Origin: Arachis hypogaea | Taxonomy: Eukaryota > Streptophyta > Magnoliopsida > Fabales > Fabaceae | Reading direction: 5' to 3' | Assembly (NCBI RefSeq): GCF_003086295.3 | Contig: NC_092046.1 | Location: 105,751,363-105,815,362 of the forward strand | DNA length: 64,000 nt | Shown: positions 55,511 to 64,000 of the stretch, one piece after another | Numbering within the stretch: position 1 is the first letter of the stretch | How the letters are laid out: the number at the start of each line of letters is the position of its first letter | The notes under the pieces: model-generated | Databases searched by the model: none | Seen by the model: only the letters and a program-made list of their open reading frames with translations | Told to the model about the DNA's origin: nothing | Program-made: the position numbers and the translations under genes

Positions 55511-57181
55511 TCATGAGCGGATAATTTATACGCTTTTTGGCATTATTTTTACAGAGTTTTCAGTATAATGTAATTAGTTTTTAGTATACTTTTATTAGTT
55601 TTTAATTAAAATTTACATTTCTAGACTTTACTATGAGTTTGTGTGTTTTTCTGTGATTTATGGTATTTTCTGGCTGAAATTGAGGGACTTGAGCAATGAT
55701 CAGATTCAGAGGTTGAAGAAGGATTGCAGATGCTGTTGGATTCTGACCTCCCTGCACTCAAAGTAGCTTTTCTGGAGCTACAAAACTCCAATTGGTGCAC
55801 TCTCAATTGCGTTGGAAAGTATACATCCAGGGCTTTCCAGCAATATATAATAGTCCATTCTTTGATTAAGTATAGACAACGTACACTGGCGTTGAACACC
55901 AGTCCCATGCTGCATTCTAGAGTCAAACGCCAGAAACAAGTTGCAAAGTGGAGTTAAATGCCAGAAACAGGTTACAAACTGGCGTTCAACTCCAAGAAAG
56001 ACCTCTACACGTGTAAAGCTCAATGCTCAGCCCAAGCACACACCAAGTAGGCCCCGGAAGTGGATTTCTGCATCATTTACTCATTTCTGTAAACCCTAGT
56101 AACTAGTCAAGTATAAATAGTACTTTTTACTATCTTTGTAAGGGATCTTTGATTAGTTTTATGCTATCTTAGACTTTCATGGAGGCTGGCTATTCGGCCA
56201 TGCCTGGACCATTATCATTTATGTATTTTCAACGGTAGAGTTTCTACACACCATAGATTAAGGTGTGGAGCTCTGCTGTTCCTCATGAATTAATACAAAG
56301 TACTACTGTTTTTCTATTCAATTCAAGCTTATTCCTTCTCTAAGATATCCATTCGCACCCAAGAACATGATGAATGTGATGATTATGTGATGCTCATCAT
56401 CATTCTCACCCATGAATGCGTGCCTGACAAACACTTTCGTTCTACATGCAAACAAGCTAGAATGAGTATCTCTTAGATATCTAATACAGGGGACCGAGTC
56501 CGAGATATTAGAATCTTCGTGGTATAAGTTAGAACCCATGGATGGCCATTCCTGAGATCCGAAAAGTCTAAACCTTGTCTGTGGTATTCCGAGTAGGATC
56601 TGGGAAGGGATGGCTGTGACGAGCTTCAAACTCGCGAGTGCTGGGCGCAGTGACAGACGCAAAAGGATAGTAAATCCTATTCCAGTATGATCGAGAACCG
56701 ACAGATGATTAGCCATGCAGTGACAGCGCATTGGACCATTTTCACAGAGAGGATGGGATGTAGCCATTGACAACGGTGATGCCCTACATAAAGCTTGCCA
56801 TGGAAATGAGTAGGTTGGATGAAGACAGTAGGAAAGCAGAGGTTTTGAGGAACGAAAGCATCTCTATACGCTTATATGAAACTCTCACCAATGAATTACA
56901 TAAGTATCTCTATCCTATTTTAATTAACTTTTAGTACACTATAATCTCTTACTACATTTGAATCCGCCTGACTGAGATTTACAAGGTGACCATAGCTTGC
57001 TTCAAGCCAACAATCTCCGTGGGATCGACCCTTACTCACGTAAGGTTTATTACTTGGACGACCTACTACACTTGCTGGTTAGTTGTGCGAAGTTGTGACA
57101 AAGAACTAAGATCATGAACGTGCGTATTGAGTTTTTAGCGCCGTTACCAAGGAATGGAACCGTCACGATTTCTGCGCACCA
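55511..57181 (+). repeat. E7 5' LTR (1671 bp)
   Basis: Aligned with the family start, it begins TCATGAGCGG instead of TGATGAGCGG, so the terminal TG appears mutated. It ends GCGCACCA. Palindrome words 55884-55990, TATAAATA 56112-56119, U5 hairpin 57030-57045, LTR-internal primer-site-like copy 57136-57153. Confidence 0.85.
57136..57153 (+). other. LTR-internal primer-site-like sequence (E7)
   Basis: TAGCGCCGTTACCAAGGA after GTTTT, 52 bases before the true primer site; three of its differences from the canonical site are G to A. Confidence 0.6.
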
Positions 57182-57187
57182 AGTTTT

Positions 57188-57205
57188 TGGCGCCGTTGCC
57201 GGGGA
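57188..57205 (+). other. Primer binding site of E7 (tRNA-Asp type)
   Basis: TGGCGCCGTTGCCGGGGA, canonical, identical to E4. Confidence 0.9.
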
Positions 57206-58827
57206 TTGTTTGAGTTTGGACAACTGACGGTTCATCTTGTTGCTCAGATTAGGTAATTTTCTTCTTGTTTCAACTTTTATTTGGTTTTCAAAAACTTTTT
57301 CAAAAATTTTTTCTTTGTTTTCGTTTTTCTTAAAATAAATTTTTGAAAAATAAAAAAAAATTTAATAAAATCATAAAACCAAAAATATTTTGTGTTTCTT
57401 GTTTGAGTCTAGAGTCAAGTTTTAAGTTTGGTGTCAATTGCATCTTTTTAATTTTCTAAAAATTATTTTTGAAAATTTCATGCATTGCATTCTTTATGAT
57501 CTTCAAGTCGTTCTTGGCCAGTCTTCTTGTTTGATCTTCATATTTTCTTGTTTTGTGTCTTTTCTTATTTTTCATATGCATTCTTGAAACATTAATGTCT
57601 AAAGAAAAAAACTTTTTAAGTTTGGTGTCTTGCATGTTTTCTTTTCTTGAAAAATTTTCAAAAATAAGTTCTTGGTGTTCATCTTGATATTCAAAGTGTT
57701 CTTGGTGTTCATCTTAACATTCATAGTGTTTTTGCATGCATTTTTGGTTTTTGATCTTAATTCTTCATGTTTTGTTTCATTCTTGCTGTTTAATGAAAAA
57801 AAAAAGAGAGAAAAACATCAAAAAGATATCTTTTCCTTTTTTCTCTTTCATCATTAAAAATTCAAAAATAAAAAATATATCTTTCCCTTTTTCACTCATC
57901 AAATTCGAAAATTTGAGTTGACTTTTTCAAAAATTTTTAAAATCTAGTTGTTTCTTATGAGTCAAATCAAATTTTCATTTTAAAAACTCTATCTTTTTCA
58001 AATCTTTTCAAAAATCAAATCTTTCTCATTTTTCTATTATGATTTTCGAAAATTTCAAAATGATTTTCAAAAATCTTTTTCTTATTTTTGTTTCATATTT
58101 TCGAAATTAATGCTAACAATTAATGTGATTGATTCAAAAATATTAAGTTTGTTACTTGCCTAATAAGAAAGGTTCAATCTTTAAATTTTAAAATCAAATC
58201 TTTTTGTTTCTTGTTAGTCAAGTAATCAACTTTTATTTTCAAAATAAAATCTTTTTAAATTTCTTTTTCAAATCTTTTTCAATCAATCCTATCTTTTTGT
58301 TTCAATCACATCTTTTTAAATTTCAATTACATCTTTTTCAAAATTTGATTTCAAAATCTTTTTTTACTTCTTATCTTTTTCAAAATTTGATTTTCAAATC
58401 TTTTTCAATTAACCACTTAACTTTTTGTTTGATTCTTATCTTTTTCAAAACTGCCTAACTAACTCTCTACCTTTAATTTTTGAAAATCCTTTCCTTCTTT
58501 TTCAAAATTTTATTTTAATTAACTAATTGTTTTTAATTTTAATTTAATTCAATTTCAATTTTAATTTTCGAATTTTCAATTTAATTTTAAAAATATTCTT
58601 ATTTTATTTTATTTAAATTTTCGGATTCTTCTCTCTCTCATCTCCTTCTAATTATTTATTTATTTATTTACTAACACTGCTCTTCATCTTAAAATTCGAA
58701 CCCTCTCTTCCTCTTGGTGTTCGAGTTTCTCTTCTTTTATTCTTATCTTCTTCTACTCACATAAAGGAATATCTATACTGTGACATAGAGGATTCCATAT
58801 TTTCTTTTGTGTTCTCTTCTTTTTCAT
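57206..58827 (+). other. E7 leader
   Basis: AT-rich, parallel to 43779-45623 of E6, with TTTAAGTTTGGTGTC near 57420 and 57616. No gene supported. Confidence 0.6.
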
Positions 58828-61144
58828 ATGAGCAGGAACAAGGATAAGAACATTCTTGTTGAAGCTGATCCTGAACTTGAAAGGACTCTGAAGAGGAAGC
58901 TAAGGGAAGCCAAAGCACAACTCTCTGGAGAAAATCTGACAGAAATTTTCGAAAAAGAAGAAAACATGGCCGAAAATAACAACAATGCAAGGAAGATGCT
59001 TGGTGACTTTACTGCACCTAATTTCAATTTACATGGAAGAAGCATCTCAATTCCTGCCATTGGAGTAAACAACTTTGAGCTTAAACCTCAATTAGTTTCT
59101 CTGATGCAACAGAACTGCAAGTTTCATGGACTTCCATCTGAAGATCCTTTTCAGTTCTTAACTGAATTCTTGCAGATCTGTGATACTGTTAAGACCAATG
59201 GGGTTGATCCCGAAGTCTACAGGCTTATGCTTTTCCCATTTGCTGTGAGAGACAGAGCTAGAATTTGGTTGGACTCTCAACCTAAAGACAGCCTGAACTC
59301 TTGGGATAAGCTGGTCACGGCTTTCTTAGCCAAGTTCTTTCCTCCTCAAAAGCTTAGCAAGCTTAGAGTGGATGTTCAAACCTTCAGACAAAAGAAAGGT
59401 GAATCCCTCTATGAAGCTTGGGAGAGATACAAGGAACTGACCAAAAGGTGTCCTTCTGACATTCTTTCAGAATGGACCATCCTGGATATCTTCTATGATG
59501 GTCTGTCTGAACTATCTAAGATGTCATTGGACCATTCTACAGGTGGATCCATTCACTTAAAGAAAACGCATGTAGAAGCTCAAGAACTCATTGACATGGT
59601 TGCAAATAACCAGTTCATGTACACTTCTGAAAGGAATCTTGTGAATAATGGGATGCCTATGAGGAAGGGAGTTCTTGAGATTGATACTCTGAATGCCATA
59701 TTGGCTCAGAATAAAATATTGACTCAGCAAGTCAATATGATCTCTCAGAGTTTGAATGGATTGAAGGAATCATCCAACAGTACTAAAGAGGCATCTTCTG
59801 AAGAAGAAGCTTATGATCCTAAGAACCCTGCAATAGCAAAGGTGAATTACATGGGTGAACCCTATGGAAACACCTATAATCCCTTATGGAGAAATCATCC
59901 AAATTTCTCATGGAAGGATCAACAAAAGCCTTAACAAGGCTTTAATAATGATGGAAGAAACAGGTTTAGCAATGGCAAGCCTTTCCCATCATCCACGCAG
60001 CAAAAGACAGAGAGTTCTCAGCAAAATCCATCTAGCTTAGCAAATATAGTCTCTGATCTATCTAAGGCCACTTTGAGTTTCATGAATGAAACAAGGTCCT
60101 CCATTAGAAATTTGGAGGCACAAGTGGGCCAGCTGAGTAAAAGAGTCACTGAAATTCCTCATAGTACTCTCCCAAGCAATACAGAAGAGAATCCAAAAAG
60201 AGAGTGCAAGGCCATTGATTTAAGCATCATGGCCGAACCTACAAGGGAAGAGGAGGACGTGAATCCTAGTAAGGAAGACCTTCTGGGACGTCCAGTGATC
60301 AATAAGGAGTTTCCCTCTGAGGAACCAAAGGAATCTGAGGCTCACCTAGAGACCATAGAGACTCCATTGAACCTCCTTATGCCATTCATGAGCTCTGATG
60401 AGTATTCTTCTTCTAAAGAGAATGAAGATGTTACTGAAGAGCAAGTTGCCAAGTACCTTGGTGCAATCATAAAGCTGAATGCCAAATTATTTGGTAATGA
60501 GACTTGGGAAGATGAACCTCCCTTGCTCATCAATAAATTGAGTGATCTGAATCAACTGAGATTGCCTCAGAAGAAACAAGATCCTGGAAAGTTCTTAATA
60601 CCTTGTACCATAGGCACCATGAACTTTGAGAAGGCTCTATGTGACCTTGGATCAGGGATAAACCTCATGCCATTCTCTGTAATGGAGAAACTGGGAATCT
60701 TTGAGGTGCAAGCTGCCAGAATCTCATTAGAGATGGCAGACAACTCCAGAAAATAGGCTTATGGACAAGTAGAGGACGTGATAGTAAAGGTTGAAGGCCT
60801 TTACATCCTTGCTGATTTCATAATCCTGGATACTGGGAAGTATGAGGATGAATCCATCATCCTTGGAAGACCTTTCCTAGCCACAGCAAGAGCTGTTATT
60901 GATGTGGACAGAGGAGAATTAGTCCTTCAACTGAATGAGGACAACCTTGTGTCTAGAACTCAAGGATCTCCTTCTGTAACCCTGGAGAGGAAGCATGAAA
61001 AGCTTCTCTCACTGTAGAGTCAACCAAAGCCCCCACAGTCAAACTCTAAGTTTGGTGTTGGGAGGCCACAACCAAACTCTAAGCTTGGTGTTGAACCCCC
61101 ACATTCAAACTCTAAGTTTGGTGTTGGGAGGTTCTAACAATGCT
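58828..61144 (+). pseudogene. E7 gag-protease, four nonsense codons
   Basis: Same frame as E6 gag-protease from MSRNKDKN, with stops at 59932 (TAA), 60754 (TAG), 61015 (TAG) and near 61135 (TAA). At each of the four, E6 has CAA or CAG, so all are C-to-T changes. The gag domain (YRLMLFPFAVRDRARIWL; ESLYEAWERYKELTKRCP) and the protease motifs ([27 protein letters not shown]) are recognisable. NSKFGV/NSKLGV repeats occur three times at the C-terminus versus two in E6. RT and integrase are absent. Confidence 0.85.
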
Positions 61145-61207
61145 CTGAACATCTGTGAGGCTCCATGAGAGCTCACTGTCAACCTATTGACATTAAGGAA
61201 GCGCTTG

Positions 61208-61223
61208 TTGGGAGGCAACCCAA
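61208..61223 (+). promoter_or_regulatory. Post-gag-protease stem-loop (E7)
   Basis: TTGGG, AGGCAA, CCCAA, preceded by AAGCGCTTG. Confidence 0.7.
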
Positions 61224-61369
61224 TGTTATCTAATTATATTTATTTATTTTCTATTGTTATTTTCTGTTTTCTTTAGGTTGATGATCATGTGAAGTCACAA
61301 AAAATACTGAAAAATAAAAAACAAAATGAAAAATAGAATGAAAAATAGCACACCCTGGAGGAGAACAGT

Positions 61370-61565
61370 CTGGCGTTTAAACGCCAAAAACAAGCATCTG
61401 TCTGGCGTTTAACGCCAGAAACAGGCACCAAGCTGGTGTTTAACGCCAGAAACAAGCATCTACCTGGCGTTAAACGCCAGAACAGAGCATGGAAGTGGCG
61501 TTTAACGCCAGAAACAGGCAGCAGTCTGGCACTAAATGCCAGGATTGCATGTATAGGGCGTTTTA
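61370..61565 (+). repeat. GGCGTTTAACGCC palindrome array (E7 internal)
   Basis: Six or seven units of TCTGGCGTTTAACGCCAGAA type spaced about 32 bases, more regular than in E6. Confidence 0.82.
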
Positions 61566-61996
61566 CACGTCTAAAGGGTGCAGGGATGAAAAATCCTTGA
61601 CACCTCAGGATCTGTGGACCCCACAGGATTCCCACATGATCTGTGGACCCCACAGGATCCCCACCTAACCCTATTCTCTCTTCTTCACACCTTTTCATAA
61701 CTCTCTTCCCCAAATGCCCTTCACCAATCACTTCAATCACTCTTTCCCATCACCCCCTCACCACTCACATCCATCTTCTCTTTCCCATAAACCCCACGTA
61801 CCTTCAAATTCAAAATATTTCCCTCCCAAACCCAACCCTAAATGGCCGAACCCTAAACCCCTCCCCACTTCTATATAAACCCCTCATTCCTTCTTCTATT
61901 TCACACAACACAACCCTCTCTTCTTCCACTTGGCCGAAACCTACTCTCTCTCCCTCTCCTCCATTTCTCTTCTTCTTTTACTTCTTTCTTTCTTCT

Positions 61997-62034
61997 TTTG
62001 CTCGGGGATGAGCAAACATTTTAAGTTTGGTGTG
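61997..62034 (+). promoter_or_regulatory. GGGGAT-loop hairpin upstream of E7 ORF2
   Basis: TTTGCTC, GGGGAT, GAGCAAA (61997-62016), then TTTTAAGTTTGGTGT (62019-62033). A pyrimidine tract precedes it. Confidence 0.68.
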
Positions 62035-62070
62035 GTAAAAGCATTGCTTTTTGTTTTTCCATAACCATTT

Positions 62071-63222
62071 ATGGCACCTAAGGCCAGAGAAACCTCTAGA
62101 AAGAAGAAAGGAAAGGAAATTGCTTCCACCTCTGAGCCATGGAAGATAGAGAGATTCATCTCAAAGGTCCATCAAGACCACTTCTATGAAGTTGTGGCCA
62201 AGAAGAAAGTGATCTCTGAGGTTCCTTTCAAGCTCAAAAGAAATGAGTATCCAGAGATCTGACTTGAGATTCAAAGAAGAGGTTAGGAAGTTCTCACCAA
62301 CCCCATTCAACAAGTCGGGATCCTAATGGTTCAAGAGTTCTATACAAACGCATGGATCACAAGGAACCATGATCAAAGTGTGAACCCAAATCCAAAGCAT
62401 TAGCTTACCATGGTTCGGGGGAAATACTTAGATTTCAGTCCGGAAAATGTAAGGCTGGCGTTCAACTTGCCAATGATGGAAGAAAACGCACGCCCCTACA
62501 CAAGAAAGGTCAACTTTGATCAAAGGTTGGACCAAGTCCTCATAGACATATGTGAGGAAGGAGCTCAATGGAAAATTGACTCAAGAGGCAAGCCGGTTCA
62601 ACTAAGAAGGCATGACCTCAAACCAGTGGCTAGGGGATGGCTAGAGTTCATTCAACGCTCAATCATTCCTACTAGTAACCGGTCTGAAGTTACTATAGAC
62701 CGGGCCATCATGATCCATAGTATCATGATTGGAGAGGAGGTGGAAGTTCATGAGATTATACCTCAAGAACTCTACAAGGTGGCTGACAAGTCCTCCACTT
62801 GGGCAAGGTTAGCCTTTCCTCACCTCATATGCCACCTCTGCAATTCGGCTGGAATTGACATAGAGGGAGACATCCTCATTGAAGAGGATAAGCCCATCAC
62901 TAAGAAAAGGATAGAGCAAACAAGAGATCATGGACCTCAACATGAGCATGAGGAGATTCCTCACCATGAAATCCCTGAGATGCCTCAAGGGATGTACTTT
63001 CCTCCACAGAATTATTGGGAGCAAATCAACACTTCCCTAGGAGAATTAAGTTCCAACATGGGACAACTAAGGGTGGAGCACCAAGTGCACTCCATCATCT
63101 TCCATGAAATTAGAGAAGATCAAAGAGCTATGAGGGAGGAGCATGAAAGACAAGGAAGAGACATAGAGGAGCTTAAGAGCACCATTGGTTCTTCAAGAAG
63201 AGGAAGACGCCACCCTCACTAA
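62071..63222 (+). pseudogene. E7 ORF2, PF20167-like with C-terminal coiled coil, three stops
   Basis: 383 codons in one frame from MAPKARETS, with stops at 62260 (TGA), near 62284 (TAG, where E4 has Trp) and near 62401 (TAG). From 62410 the frame is open to 63222 and shows MVRGKYLDF, LPTSNRSEV-like IIPTSNRSEV, MIHSIMIGEEVEVHEII, then a Gln/Glu-rich coiled-coil-like tail (LGELSSNMGQLRVEH). It is homologous to E4 ORF2 and shows what E6 ORF2 has lost. Function unknown. Confidence 0.8.
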
Positions 63223-64000
63223 GGTGGACTCATTTCTTAATCTCCTTGTTTATTTATTTTTCTATTTTTCGGTTTTTGAGCCTTATGTGTTATTTATGTT
63301 TGTGCCTTTACTACATGATCATTAGAGTCTAAGTGTCTATGCCTTAAAGTTATGAATCCATCACCTCTCTTGAATGAAAAATGTTTTAATTACAAAAGAA
63401 CAAGAAGTACATGGTTTTGAATTCATCCTTGAAACTAGTTTAATTATTTTGATGTGGTGACAATACTTTTTGTTTTCTGAATGAATGCTTGAACAGTGCA
63501 TATGTCTTTTGAAGTTGATGTTTATGAATGTTAAATATGTTGGCTCTTGAAGAATAAGGAAAAAAGAGACATGTTATTTGATAATCTGAAAAATCATAAA
63601 AATGATTCTTGAAGCAAGAAAAAGAAGTGAATACAAAAGCTTGCAGAAAAGAAAAAATAAATAGTGAAAAAAAATAGTAAAAGAAAAAGCAAGCAGAAAA
63701 AGCCAAAAGCTCCTAAAACCAAAAGGCAAGAGAAAAAAGCCAATAGCCCTTAAAACCAAAAGGCAAGGGTAAATAAAAAGGATCCAAGGCTTTGAGCATC
63801 AATGGATAGGAGGGCCTAAAGGAATAAAATCCTGGCCTAAGCGGCTAAACCAAGCTGTCCCTAACCATGTGCTTGTGGCGTGAAGGTGTCAAGTTAAAAC
63901 TTGAGACTGAGCGGTTAAAGTCAAGGTCCAAAGCAAAAAGAAGAGTGTACTTAAGAACCTTAGACACCTCTAATTGGGGACTTTAGCAAAGCTGAGTCAC
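63223..64000 (+). other. 3' untranslated region of E7 (cut by window edge)
   Basis: Parallel to 49205-50000 of E6, including the GGCCTAAGCGGCTAAACCAA block. No gene. Confidence 0.65.

Larger units (their letters stand above)
55511..64000 (+). mobile_element. E7: non-autonomous element with E4/E6-type LTR (3' end beyond window)
   Basis: 5' LTR 55511-57181, primer site, leader, gag-protease, stem-loop, palindrome array, ORF2 and part of the 3' untranslated region. No RT or integrase. By comparison with E6 the 3' LTR should begin roughly 600 bases past the right edge. The preceding five bases, ATAGC, are the predicted target duplication. Confidence 0.88.

Noticed and set aside
20611..61565. Palindrome arrays as bacterial-type terminators or operators
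   Set aside because: The context is a plant retrotransposon; there are no T-runs after the dyads and no prokaryotic genes.
1..64000. Host protein-coding, rRNA or miRNA genes
   Set aside because: Every frame with recognisable motifs belongs to a retrotransposon or the viral fossil; no other coding or structured RNA signal was found.

Overview
This window looks like repeat-dense nuclear DNA of a flowering plant, most likely a legume and probably peanut/Arachis. That guess rests on the LTR beginning TGATGAGCGGATAATTTA, which I recall as abundant in Arachis (FIDEL/Feral-like), and could not be searched here. I see no ordinary host gene, rRNA, tRNA gene or CRISPR array. Almost every base can be assigned to nested LTR retrotransposons of Athila-like (Ty3/gypsy) architecture plus one broken endogenous pararetrovirus.

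Layout. E1 (1-10183, +) is a very young element whose left LTR runs off the window; it carries ORF1 and ORF2 but no polymerase. It sits inside a fragment of a TGATGAGCGG-type LTR (10184-10992), which itself lies in an old element, E2. E2 is now in pieces (10993-11711, 30966-33318 and probably the start of 39680-39911). E3 (11712-30965, -) interrupts E2's ORF1 and has a perfect ACCTT target duplication. Inside E3's ORF1 lies E4 (16271-28237, -), the only element here with a full gag-protease-RT-RNase H-integrase frame; it carries seven nonsense codons and no frameshift, and its 5' LTR is truncated. E5 (33319-39674, +, target duplication AGTAT) has two long unequal LTRs and almost no coding capacity. 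An endogenous caulimovirid follows from about 39912: coat protein and zinc knuckle, then protease, RT and RNase H, then a tail-to-tail inverted second copy (53906-55510, -). E6 (42009-52075, +, target duplication TACAG) splits the viral protease. E7 (55511 to beyond 64000, +) splits the inverted viral copy. E6 and E7 carry gag-protease and ORF2 but no RT or integrase, so they look like non-autonomous partners of an E4-type element.

How the parts work together. Elements with different sequences repeat the same order of non-coding signals. After ORF1 or pol comes a stem-loop with core GGGAGRCAMCCC. Then comes an array of CpG-containing palindromes, then a pyrimidine tract or AG acceptor before ORF2. 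A hairpin with hexaloop GRGGRY stands next to a polypurine-tract-like motif, once beside ORF2 and once at the 3' LTR; its stem changes by paired substitutions. The tRNA-Asp-type primer site and a U5 hairpin following CGACC are also shared. I regard this conserved RNA/DNA architecture as the most interesting content of the window. E1, E2 and E3 use ACGCG-type palindromes, E4/E6/E7 use GGCGTTNAACGCC, and E5 uses long CACGTTA/AACGTTAGTG hairpins.

Intact reading frames are few: ORF1 and ORF2 of E1 are the only long uninterrupted ones. The others carry stop codons, many explained by C-to-T (or G-to-A) changes, as expected for old methylated transposons.
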